Positions 40,559-48,677 of a stretch of 64,000 nucleotides of DNA are shown piece after piece (position 1 is the first letter of the stretch; each line of letters opens with the position of its first letter). The DNA comes from JADMIH01 sp036399775 (lineage in GTDB: Bacteria; Chloroflexota; Chloroflexia; QHBQ01; JADMIH01), in contig DASWMJ010000099.1 of NCBI GenBank assembly GCA_036399775.1, positions 1-64,000 on the forward strand. Direction: 5' to 3'. The translations under genes were made by a program, and so were the position numbers. The notes beneath the pieces are model-generated. The model had not been told where the DNA came from, did not search any database, and saw only the letters and a list, made by a program, of their open reading frames with translations.

Positions 40559-40636
40559 AGTCAGTGGTCAGTGGTCAGTGGTCAGTGGTCAGTTCAGAGA
40601 TACTCTGGTCACTGATCACTGGTCACTGACCACTCG
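40559..40636. repeat. Heptanucleotide arrays in inverted orientation (TCAGTGG)n
   Basis: Four to five copies of TCAGTGG (40560-40592) face inverted copies GTCACTGA/CCACTG (about 40606-40636). They occupy the whole gap between dnaB and the dnaD-like gene and could form a long hairpin in the operon transcript. Confidence 0.88.
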
Positions 40637-43282
40637 TCATGGTTCTTGGCGGTAGACTTCCAGGTCGGTGAATTTGGTGGTTTGGCTGAAGAAGCGTAAC
40701 GGGACGGTTGCCAGGGGGCCGTTGCGGTGCTTGGATATGTGGATTTCGGCTATGCCCTTCTTTTCGGACTCCTGGTTGTACATTTCCTCGCGGTGGATGA
40801 ACATTACTATGTCTGCGTCTTGCTCGATGCTGTTATGGGCCAGTATGTCGGCTGCGACGAAGTTGTGTAGCTCGTCTACTGTCAGGTCGTAGACTTCGGC
40901 TTCGCCGTCGGGTTCGATGGAGGTTATTTCGTCCCAGTAGACGTCGCTTTGGGCCAGGCGCGCCAGGCTGTCGGATTGGACGGCGCGGGCCAGGCGGGTG
41001 GCACGCTCACGGCTGACGTTTTGCTTGTACAGGGCTGTGCCGCAGTAGGAGTTACCGAGAGCGGCTTGCATCTGGCGGGAGGTTATACCTGCCGTTTGCA
41101 TGGCGGGTACGGCCATGAGCCGCCACACTTCGCGGGGTAGCACGTCGCGGTTGGTGTTGGCGACGCGGGTTATCAGGTAGTCGAGGATTGCCAGGCGGTG
41201 CTCGGCCTTGCTGGTGCCAAGCGCGCCGATGTCATAGAGGAAGCGTTCTATGTCGCGCTTACCGTCTACTACTACATGATACTGGTCGCGGCCCTTGCCT
41301 GACTGGCCGATTCTGTGGAGAGTGGCGTTGATGCTCAGGCGAAGCAGGAGGGACTGGACGTTGCGGGCTAGCTCCTGACTGCTTGAGGCATAGTAGATAG
41401 TGGGTTGGGAATGCGCGGCGCTGCCCATATGGATGCAGCCATCTGTGGACCAGAGGTGGCGCAGGAAAGTGGCGATGGCGGGTGCGGGCTGGGTGAAGAC
41501 TCTTTCAGGCACGCGCTTCTGGTGGGAGCGGAGGTTGAATATGCCCATGCCGTCGAGCCATGCTGCTACGGGATTGCGAACTCCGTGCGTCAGGTGATAT
41601 GAGGCAGCTATATAGACCTGATACCAATCGCGCTCGCGCTGTATACGGGGCTTGACGGCATCTCTGAATACTTCAGTAGCGAGGGCGGCTACCGTTTCTG
41701 CCAGGGTCAAGTCGTTGGTTGTGTAGTGAATTGGCGAGCGGGCCAGGGTGCAGCCATCGCCTATGAGGTGGCCCAGGAGGGCAAGCTCGGCGTCGGGCAT
41801 GGAGGGTTCGGCGGGGCCGGGGAGCTGCCTGGGGAGGGCGATGCGCGTGGCGGGCGCTAGCTCATCGAGGCGTTGCCAGCCCTGTAGGGTGAGAAACTTG
41901 TGGTTGGCGGTAGCTCGTATGGTGCGGCCCAGGCGGGTTGAGAGTTTGTAGACGGGCTTGGTGCCTGTGGCGAAGGCTTTGAGGACGGGGCGAGGCTCAA
42001 GCTGCCATGTGTCGGTGTTGAGTGCGAGAACGCGGAAGCCGAAACCTCCGACGAGTTGCTCTATGGGGCGGTAGACGCCTTCATCGGGGAGGTAGATGGG
42101 CGTTTCACCCGCCAGGCAGCCCGACTCACGAAGGTCGGAGAGGATGGGGACGTGGCTGGTGCGGCTCTCTACGGCACGGGATAGCTGAGCGCAGGCGATT
42201 ATGGGCACGTTTATTTCGCGGGCAAGCATTTTGAGGTTGCGGCTGATCTCGGAGACTTCCTGCACGCGGTTGCCGTCTTTGCGGGCGCTGCCCTGCATGA
42301 GTTGGAGGTAGTCTATTATTATCAGGTCCACGCCTACTTCGGCTTCGAGGCGGCGGGCTTTGGAGCGTACTTCGTGGATGTTGAGGCCGGCGCTGTCGTC
42401 TATGTAGATGGGCATCTGGGCGAGGCGGCCAATGGCATCGGAGACGAGGTGCCACTCGTCGTCGTTGAGGTAGCCGAGGCGCAGGGATTGGCTGTCCACG
42501 CCTGTCTCTACGGCCAGGAGGCGCTGTACTAGCTGCTCGCGGCTCATTTCCAGGGAGAATACGCCCACGCGCTTGTTGCGGGGAGGCATGGCGGCGTTGT
42601 GGGCTATGCCGAGGACGAGGCTGGTCTTTCCGATGCCCGGACGGGCTGCCACAATTATCAGGTCGCTGCGTTGGAGGCCGCCGGTTACTTCGTCCAGGTC
42701 GTGGAAGCCGGTGGGCACGCCGACTACGGTGCCGGGGTTATGCTGGATCGACTCGATGCGGTCGTAGTATTCGTTCAGGACCTGCTCTATGGAGGCGAAC
42801 TCTTTCGTGGAGGTGCGCTGGGAGACGTTGAAAAGGAGCTGCTCTGCTTTGTCCAGGACGTTGGCTACGTCGTGCTCATCGGAGTATCCCAGGGCTGCTA
42901 TCTCACCGCCTGCCGAAATGAGGCGGCGCAGGACGGAAGCGCGCTCGACTATGTGAGCGTAGTATTCGATGTGGACGGCGGTGGGGGTGCGGTTGACTAG
43001 GCTGATGAGGTAGCTATAGCCGCCCAACGAGTCCAGGCGTCCAGCGCGTTCAAGTTCGGAGGCCAGGGTGACGGTGTCGGGGGGTTCGCGGCGAGCGTAG
43101 AGGTCGAGCACGGCGGCGTAAATCCAGCCGTGAGCCTCGCGGTAGAAATCGTCGGCTCGCAGGAAAGGGGCGATCTTGATGATCGCATCGCGTTCGAGAA
43201 GGAGAGACCCCAGGACCGCCTCTTCGGCGGCGAGGTCGTAGGGCACGGGGCGCTCTACCCTCTCAGGTATAGCCAGGGCCAT
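40637..43282 (-). CDS. dnaB: Replicative DNA helicase DnaB, intein-containing precursor
   Basis: The N-terminal extein has the DnaB N domain (PYDLAAEEAVLGSLLLERDAI), Walker A ARPGIGKTSL, Walker B IIDYLQLMQG, and the arginine/Q-loop region up to ILSDLRESG. A 429-aa intein interrupts at RESG/SIEQDAD, and the C-terminal 64 residues finish the RecA fold (ADIVMFIHREEMY...). The spliced protein is 452 aa, the normal DnaB length. The hexameric helicase unwinds DNA ahead of the fork. Downstream lie dnaD- and dnaC-like genes, upstream rplI. The intein site is the classic conserved DnaB site, also occupied in Synechocystis. Confidence 0.97.
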   Translation of the reverse strand: MALAIPERVERPVPYDLAAEEAVLGSLLLERDAIIKIAPFLRADDFYREAHGWIYAAVLDLYARREPPDTVTLASELERAGRLDSLGGYSYLISLVNRTPTAVHIEYYAHIVERASVLRRLISAGGEIAALGYSDEHDVANVLDKAEQLLFNVSQRTSTKEFASIEQVLNEYYDRIESIQHNPGTVVGVPTGFHDLDEVTGGLQRSDLIIVAARPGIGKTSLVLGIAHNAAMPPRNKRVGVFSLEMSREQLVQRLLAVETGVDSQSLRLGYLNDDEWHLVSDAIGRLAQMPIYIDDSAGLNIHEVRSKARRLEAEVGVDLIIIDYLQLMQGSARKDGNRVQEVSEISRNLKMLAREINVPIIACAQLSRAVESRTSHVPILSDLRESGCLAGETPIYLPDEGVYRPIEQLVGGFGFRVLALNTDTWQLEPRPVLKAFATGTKPVYKLSTRLGRTIRATANHKFLTLQGWQRLDELAPATRIALPRQLPGPAEPSMPDAELALLGHLIGDGCTLARSPIHYTTNDLTLAETVAALATEVFRDAVKPRIQRERDWYQVYIAASYHLTHGVRNPVAAWLDGMGIFNLRSHQKRVPERVFTQPAPAIATFLRHLWSTDGCIHMGSAAHSQPTIYYASSSQELARNVQSLLLRLSINATLHRIGQSGKGRDQYHVVVDGKRDIERFLYDIGALGTSKAEHRLAILDYLITRVANTNRDVLPREVWRLMAVPAMQTAGITSRQMQAALGNSYCGTALYKQNVSRERATRLARAVQSDSLARLAQSDVYWDEITSIEPDGEAEVYDLTVDELHNFVAADILAHNSIEQDADIVMFIHREEMYNQESEKKGIAEIHISKHRNGPLATVPLRFFSQTTKFTDLEVYRQEP
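40832..42118 (-). other. DnaB intein with LAGLIDADG homing endonuclease
   Basis: Codons 389-817. The first residue is Cys (CLAGETPIYL, block A), block B shows TANHKFL, and the end is AADILAHN followed by Ser of the extein, giving the His-Asn and +1 Ser needed for splicing. Two DOD-type motifs (LLGHLIGDGC and LRHLWSTDGC) mark a homing endonuclease domain. Both acidic residues are present, so homing may still be possible. Confidence 0.95.
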
Positions 43283-43383
43283 ATGGGTGCTACCTCAAGC
43301 GTTTATAGCAGACTCAAAAACAGACTCTAAGTACTAATTCGCTCTCACTATTGCTACAGCCTCGAGATTGTAGCACCAGAGAA

Positions 43384-43468
43384 TTCTTGGATTTTAGATT
43401 TTAGATTTAGGATTTTAGATTTTTGGGCTGAGGTTTCAATCTAAAATCTAAAATCCTAAATCTAAAAT
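43384..43468. repeat. Heptanucleotide arrays in inverted orientation (TTTTAGA)n
   Basis: Copies of TTTTAGA (43391-43424) face inverted TCTAAAA copies (43439-43468), giving a ~30-bp AT-rich hairpin directly after the rplI stop codon and before dnaB. It may act as a terminator. Confidence 0.88.
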
Positions 43469-43470
43469 TG

Positions 43471-44031
43471 TTATGTTGGGTTGGCTTCGGACTGGGCCTC
43501 GGCTTCGGCCTCGGTGGCGGGGGCGGCTTCGGCTGCGGCGGTGGCCGTTTCGCCTGCCGCGGATTCCTTGCCGGTCGCGCCTGCTGCCTCCGGGACTACC
43601 TCTATGTTGATCTTGGCCGAGAAGCCGCCGCCCAGGTCGGCTGTCGCGCCGTAGGTGCCTGTGCGGTGGATGGCCTCGTCCAGCTCGATCTTGCGGCGGT
43701 CTATGGTTATGCCGTGCTGAGCGGCGAGGGCGTCGGCTATATCAAGGGCCGTGATGGAGCCGTAGAGGCGATTTTCTGAGCCGACACGTGCACGGATAAG
43801 GACCGACTTGCCTTCGATAGCGGAGGCGCTCTTCTGAAGCTCTTCGCGGACCTTGTTGGCTTTGCGGGCGTACACCTCCGCCTGGGCCTCGGCCTGCTTT
43901 ACGGAACCGCGCGTGGCGGCGACTGCGAGCTTCTTGGGGAGCAGGAAGTTGCGGGCGTACCCGTCGGCTACTTCCTTGATGGCGCCCGCGTCTCCCAGAC
44001 CCGGCACCGTCTGTGTCAAAATTATTTTCAT
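43471..44031 (-). CDS. rplI: 50S ribosomal protein L9
   Basis: ATG 44031 begins MKIILTQTVPGLGDAGAIKEVADGYARNFLLPKKLA, the L9 N-terminal signature. The long helix and C-terminal domain (LYGSITALDIADALAAQHG...) follow. A ~35-residue Ala/Glu-rich tail extends past the usual L9 end. Upstream in-frame codons to 44130 are excluded because the family always starts at MK-(V/I)-IL. The rplI-dnaB order is common in bacteria. Confidence 0.95.
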   Translation of the reverse strand: MKIILTQTVPGLGDAGAIKEVADGYARNFLLPKKLAVAATRGSVKQAEAQAEVYARKANKVREELQKSASAIEGKSVLIRARVGSENRLYGSITALDIADALAAQHGITIDRRKIELDEAIHRTGTYGATADLGGGFSAKINIEVVPEAAGATGKESAAGETATAAAEAAPATEAEAEAQSEANPT

Positions 44032-44155
44032 CCTGGGTGATTGCTCTCTCTCATTGAAGTCAAGGCGTGAGTCCTTGCCTTGCATTATACCACAAGGGTC
44101 CTGGGGTATAGAAATACACGGCGGTTCCACAGTGTCTACACGTTTAGAGGTTTTT

Positions 44156-44236
44156 CACCGCAAAGACGCAAAGGAACGCAAAGTTCGTGAAGGTTTTTCT
44201 TGTTTGAACCCACAAAGGCACAAAGCGCACTAAGAG
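44156..44236. repeat. Dispersed repeat copy (CCGCAAAGACGC family), partial
   Basis: This copy diverges from those at 23541 and 36140 but keeps CACCGCAAAGACGC, AAAGGAACGC, and the AACCCACAAAGGCACAAAG second half. Confidence 0.8.
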
Positions 44237-44355
44237 TGGGGGTTCGTTGTTCGTGATAACGTGATCGCGAACGGATTATGGGTGTGCAGGATGCATCGGA
44301 TGTTGTTTTGTGTAGAAGTAGATGACGTGTATTGTTAGATAGCGCAAAATTACTC

Positions 44356-44384
44356 TTGACCTGTAAGACTATACGTAGTATATA
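44356..44384 (+). promoter_or_regulatory. Sigma-70-type promoter for the toxin-like gene
   Basis: TTGACC (44356-44361), 17-nt spacer, TATATA (44379-44384). It is close to consensus and lies ~135 nt upstream of the ATG at 44520 in an AT-rich gap. Confidence 0.6.
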
Positions 44385-44519
44385 GTAGATGTGCTAAGAA
44401 AGCACCTGGCTGGCGTAACTCTTTGCACTTCATTTATCGAGTACTTTATTCCAGGTGTTGCTCCCTCTCTAGCTCGTTCCGGCCAGTTGAACTCCTAACA
44501 CTGGAGGCTTTAGCGACCC

Positions 44520-45677
44520 ATGGAAGACACTCATGATGCAAGGCAGGAGCGCCACTCTTCTCATGAGGCGGTTCACAATCATGCAGATTTGCAGTCTGCA
44601 ATGTTCGGGGCGCAGGCCCACGAGCCAAGCTTACCCTATACTCTTGGCACGTTGAGTTCAGCAAAGAAGCTATTGGGCCACCCGAATATCCGAGGTCGAG
44701 GTAATGGTCCGGTACGGCAGGCGGCGGTCCAGCGAATGCAGCAGACGCTCGGCAATCGGGCGACTCGGCGTCTCGTGCAGCCAACCCAGCAGCCCCCACT
44801 TCAGGAGACCAACCCTGGGGCCGTGTCCGCCTTCCGGCCCCTGCTGTCGCACGCCCCTTTGACCGCCACTGCCGTCCCGGTCGAGTTGCTTTCGAGTGCC
44901 GTGCAACGCCACTCAGCCGCGGGCGGTGCGCCGGTGGTGCAGCGGGTCCGGTATGTAGAGAATACCCGGACGGGTGAGACGCGGGAAGTGGCAGATAACT
45001 ATCAACTTGGCCCGCAGGAAGCCTTTGTGGATACCAGCCAGAGCAGGCCCACGAATTTGCGCAAGGAGATGGCAACGCTAACCTTTGAATTACCGCCAGC
45101 CCAACTGGGGCAGCAGGCGTTTTACAAAGGCACCAGCATGGGATCCATGAGGCAGGAGGGCGGGATTGCCACCGCCGGGTTGGACCCGGCAAAGGGCGGT
45201 ATGGGGGGCGGGAGCGGCGTCTGGGAGGGTAACGCGCCGGATCGGTATTCCAATTTGGGATGGACCACCCTCGCAACGAATGTAGAGGCCACCGAGGCCT
45301 ATGCCAGGGGGTTTGAAAAAGACCGACGCAAACACGATGCGGAGATCGCAATGATGAAAGCGACAGGTAAGCTGAACGCCAAGTGGATCGGCGTGACCCT
45401 GCGGGTGCTGGCGGATGCTCAGGAAATGCGTGACCACGACAAATGGCGACGGGATCCGGGGTCGGGAAGCATGGACAACGTCTGGCAAACCAGTGAGGTG
45501 ATTCCCGTTGAAAAGATTGAAGTGCAAAGCATCACCTTGATGATGTCGCCTGAGAGCATGACCGCTCTTCGGGAGCACCTGGCAGCCAACGAGGGTGTGG
45601 TCAACACAGACTTTCTAGACGCGTTGCTGGCGAAGGAATACTTTATACCGGGGACGTGGGACCCGCGACAGAGGTAA
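44520..45677 (+). CDS. Toxin-like protein, possible ADP-ribosyltransferase fold
   Basis: The first ~140 residues are Gln/Pro/Ala-rich with the segment VQRMQQTLGNRATRRLVQ. This resembles the LQ-x-x-(I/L)GN-(R/Q)A motif seen in cargo proteins of extracellular contractile injection systems. The C-terminal ~240 residues contain FYKGTSMGSMRQEGGIATAG, a Gly-rich loop, RYSNLGWTTLATNVEATEAYARGFEK and a later DNVWQTSEVIPVEKIEV. That order (Arg/Lys-containing strand, then S/T-x-x strand, then acidic loop) resembles ADP-ribosyltransferase-type toxins, but I cannot place the catalytic Glu with certainty. No signal peptide and no injection-system genes are nearby. It has its own promoter. Function is a guess. 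Confidence 0.5.
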   Translation: MEDTHDARQERHSSHEAVHNHADLQSAMFGAQAHEPSLPYTLGTLSSAKKLLGHPNIRGRGNGPVRQAAVQRMQQTLGNRATRRLVQPTQQPPLQETNPGAVSAFRPLLSHAPLTATAVPVELLSSAVQRHSAAGGAPVVQRVRYVENTRTGETREVADNYQLGPQEAFVDTSQSRPTNLRKEMATLTFELPPAQLGQQAFYKGTSMGSMRQEGGIATAGLDPAKGGMGGGSGVWEGNAPDRYSNLGWTTLATNVEATEAYARGFEKDRRKHDAEIAMMKATGKLNAKWIGVTLRVLADAQEMRDHDKWRRDPGSGSMDNVWQTSEVIPVEKIEVQSITLMMSPESMTALREHLAANEGVVNTDFLDALLAKEYFIPGTWDPRQR

Positions 45678-45740
45678 CCCCGCGTGTCTAGCCGATACAG
45701 AAGCATGGCAAGCGGGCCGCACAGCCGAAAATCTATAATC

Positions 45741-46994
45741 TTATACCTCTCCGGGGCTGGGTTTGGGGAGAGGGCGGCTTGCTGTTTTGGGGGCGATGGT
45801 GTGGAGGAGTGAGACGAGAAGCAGGATGGCGAACAGGACCATTGACAGGATGACGAAGGCGTAGCTTGCTCGTGAGAAGATGACGGAGTAGATGCCCGCG
45901 AAGAGGAGAGCGAAGGAGACCAGGAGCCAGTGCGTGTTGGGGGTGGCGCCGCGTTCGGCGTGCGCTAAGAAGGCGCATATGACCGCCAGAATGAGAAGGG
46001 ATGCGTCGTGGATGTAGAGGTGGGGGCTGAGTATTACTGCCAGTAGGGCGGTGATGCCGAAGCGAGTGGGTAGCGGCCAGGGGGCGCGCCATACCAGGGC
46101 GACGGCGGCTATGCTCAAGAGCCAGGAGAGCATGGCTAGCTGCAAGACGAGACCAGGGGGGAGGCCGGTCATGGTCAGCAGGCCGCGCAGGTTGGGCATG
46201 GCTTCGGGAGAGAAGCCGAGGGAGCCGGTTGTGGTGGAGGATACCTGGAGCATGCCGATATAGGAGGTGAGAATTTTGGGGCCGGCAAGTAGTACCGCCG
46301 CGCCCCAGAGGGCTAATTGGGTGAGGGCGGCGTAGAGGAGCGCGCGCCAGTGCTTTTGGACGAGCAGGGCCACGCACAGGAGTATCACCATCTGGGGCTT
46401 GAACGCGGCGAGACCTACGGCCAAGCCTAATTGCGCCCAATTCTGCTGCCGCCACGCGGAGAAGACCCACCACCAGAGGGCGAGCAGGACCAGGGACATC
46501 TGCCCCATGAGCAGGGCCTCGTAGATGGGCACGAAGCTGAAGAGGGCGAGCAGATAGATGGGGGGCATGGGGCCGCCCTGCCACCGAAGGTAGCGGGCGC
46601 GGATGGAGAGGGCGAGGACCAGCAGCACGCCCCAGAGGATGGCTATCCACAGGTAGTAGGCAACGTCGGGCGGCACCCATGAGAGGGGGGTGAAGAGCAT
46701 GGCGACGTAGGGAGGGTAATTGAAAGGGAGGACGCCGCCGGGGTAGCGAACGCCACCGCCGAGGTCGCGCTGGACCTCAGCCTGGGTTGTGAGGTCGTAG
46801 AGGTCCGCGCCCTGGCCGGAGGTAAGGATGTGCGCGCCGGTGACGAATATGGTGAAGTCTTTGCCGTAGGGGCCGTCTGACGCCTGGCGTACGAGATAAA
46901 GGCTGGCGACCAGCACGAGCAGAAGCTGCCAGCCGGTCTTGAGCAGGCGGGCGTTGCGCGGATTGGCGAGAGTGGCGGCAATTGCGGTGGTCAT
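45741..46994 (-). CDS. GT87-type (DUF2029) membrane glycosyltransferase
   Basis: The 417-aa polytopic protein has ~9 TM helices. Near the N-terminus it has DFTIFVTGAHILTSGQGADLYDL and later FNYPPYVAMLFTPL, AAFKPQMVIL, the recurring pattern of GT87/DUF2029 polyprenyl-phosphate-sugar-dependent mannosyltransferases. The expected role is adding sugars outside the membrane. Its start overlaps the stop of 46991-48664 by ATGA, so the two are coupled. Confidence 0.85.
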   Translation of the reverse strand: MTTAIAATLANPRNARLLKTGWQLLLVLVASLYLVRQASDGPYGKDFTIFVTGAHILTSGQGADLYDLTTQAEVQRDLGGGVRYPGGVLPFNYPPYVAMLFTPLSWVPPDVAYYLWIAILWGVLLVLALSIRARYLRWQGGPMPPIYLLALFSFVPIYEALLMGQMSLVLLALWWWVFSAWRQQNWAQLGLAVGLAAFKPQMVILLCVALLVQKHWRALLYAALTQLALWGAAVLLAGPKILTSYIGMLQVSSTTTGSLGFSPEAMPNLRGLLTMTGLPPGLVLQLAMLSWLLSIAAVALVWRAPWPLPTRFGITALLAVILSPHLYIHDASLLILAVICAFLAHAERGATPNTHWLLVSFALLFAGIYSVIFSRASYAFVILSMVLFAILLLVSLLHTIAPKTASRPLPKPSPGEV

Positions 46995-48664
46995 TCGCGC
47001 TTGAGGAGCAGTACGCGGCGCTCCTGCCCGGCGTTCAACCAGGAGGTGTAGCGTAGGGAGCCGACCTGGGCGTACCCTGGAACTTGAATGTCGCTGACCA
47101 GGTAGACGGGATCGAGCAGGGCGTAGCCCGGGAAGGGTATGTCGACGAATTTGCGTTCGGCGCGGAGGTAGGCAGCCCCTTCGTCATAGAGATACCAGCC
47201 CGCCCACTCGTAGCCGGCGTCAATCTGTTGGCGCGGTATGCCTTGAGCGGCCAACTGCTCGGCACCATGCCAGCGCGCGGTGGCGTGCTCCTGGAAGTCG
47301 CGCTGAGCAAAGAGCGAGAAGAGAGCCAGGGGCACCAGTAACGCCCATTGCCACTGCCTGCGGGTGGGTTGCTCTACGCCGGTGGACGGGCCCAATCGCC
47401 GGATGGTTGCCGCGATAATGATAGGGAAAAGAGGCAGCCAGTAGCGGTCAAAGAGATAAGTAGCGAAGACGAGGGTGGTACCGAACATCATCAGTCCGAG
47501 CAAGTAGAGTATCAGAGCAGGGTCCCTCTCCCGAACGCGCCAGGGGCGAGAGCGCAACCATGCCCAGAGGCTTTCCAGGCAGGTGGTGATGAGAAGGGCA
47601 GCTACCAGGCTGCTTGCGATGCCGAGGAGCAGCCAGACCCACTCGGGCCAGATAGGGGCCGCGTAGTAGTAAAAGAGCTGTAGCCCGGAGTTGTTGATGA
47701 TATTGCCGTTCTGGGGCAGGATGCTGCCGGTGGATTGGATGGTGATTACCTGGAAGAGCAGGAAAAAGCCAAATATAGGTAAAGCTAGCAGGGGACGACG
47801 CGGGAGTCTCACGATGGGTAGCAGACAGAGGCCAACCAGGGATAGCGACCAGACGAAGGTTTGAGCGCGCCATGTTACGTATTGAGCTAAATGCTGGATG
47901 GCGTACGCTTGCTGCTCTTCGACGCGCATGGTGACGAGGCGGACCGGGAGAGTACGGCCCCACAGCACGTAGGCGACCATGACCAGGGCGGGAAGGAGCG
48001 CAATGGCGAGCGCCCGCCGCCAGGTCCAATTATGGGACCACCACAAATAGGCCAGGGCAGCAGGCACCAGCAGTATGCCGAATTGCCTGGTGAGCAACGA
48101 TAAAATGGTGGCGATAGCACCCAGCCACAACCAGCCTTCTCCATGGCCCTTCATGCCCCTCACGTAGCCCAGGCACCCCAGGAGCAAATAGGCCAGGAAC
48201 GTGACATCGGTCATGAAGCTGTAACTCAGGTGGAGGTAGAAGGGGTTGAAACCGAGTAGAGCGGTACCCCAGAGCGCGGGGGTAGGGCGGACATCCAGGT
48301 GCCTTAGCAAGATGTAGAATGCGGCGAGGCAGGTGCCGCTCATGAAGAGGGTCGCGGCGGAGAGAGTGGTGAAGCTGAAGCCGAAGGGCACGACGAAAAG
48401 CAAGGCCAGGACATTGTGGCCGAAAGCATTGGCTTCGGTATAGTCGTGCGGGGTGAAAACGCCGTTGAGCAGACCTTCGACGGACCGGGCGTAAGCCCAG
48501 TCGTCAATCATGGGATAAGTGCGAGCGGGCACAACCAATGCCAGCACAGAGGCAAAGGCAAGAAGCAGCAAGCCGAGGTTGCATAAGTCGGCACGCCGTA
48601 TGGTGGACGCGGCGTGGGTGGCGTTGAGGAGCGATAAGGGTTTCAGGGTAATGGTGGCTTTCAT
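46991..48664 (-). CDS. GT39-like (PMT/ArnT superfamily) membrane glycosyltransferase
   Basis: The protein is 557 aa with ~11 TM helices. The early acidic motif (YPMIDDWAYARSVEGLLNG) sits in the first extracellular loop as in GT-C enzymes, where it binds metal and the lipid-phosphate-sugar donor. The C-terminal ~110 residues form a soluble extracellular domain. Translationally coupled to the GT87 gene after it. Acceptor unknown. Confidence 0.82.
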   Translation of the reverse strand: MKATITLKPLSLLNATHAASTIRRADLCNLGLLLLAFASVLALVVPARTYPMIDDWAYARSVEGLLNGVFTPHDYTEANAFGHNVLALLFVVPFGFSFTTLSAATLFMSGTCLAAFYILLRHLDVRPTPALWGTALLGFNPFYLHLSYSFMTDVTFLAYLLLGCLGYVRGMKGHGEGWLWLGAIATILSLLTRQFGILLVPAALAYLWWSHNWTWRRALAIALLPALVMVAYVLWGRTLPVRLVTMRVEEQQAYAIQHLAQYVTWRAQTFVWSLSLVGLCLLPIVRLPRRPLLALPIFGFFLLFQVITIQSTGSILPQNGNIINNSGLQLFYYYAAPIWPEWVWLLLGIASSLVAALLITTCLESLWAWLRSRPWRVRERDPALILYLLGLMMFGTTLVFATYLFDRYWLPLFPIIIAATIRRLGPSTGVEQPTRRQWQWALLVPLALFSLFAQRDFQEHATARWHGAEQLAAQGIPRQQIDAGYEWAGWYLYDEGAAYLRAERKFVDIPFPGYALLDPVYLVSDIQVPGYAQVGSLRYTSWLNAGQERRVLLLKRE

Positions 48665-48677
48665 ATGCTGGTATGGG

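Noticed and set aside
44520..45677. Part of a full contractile injection system locus
   Set aside because: No sheath, tube, baseplate or AAA+ gene lies within the window.
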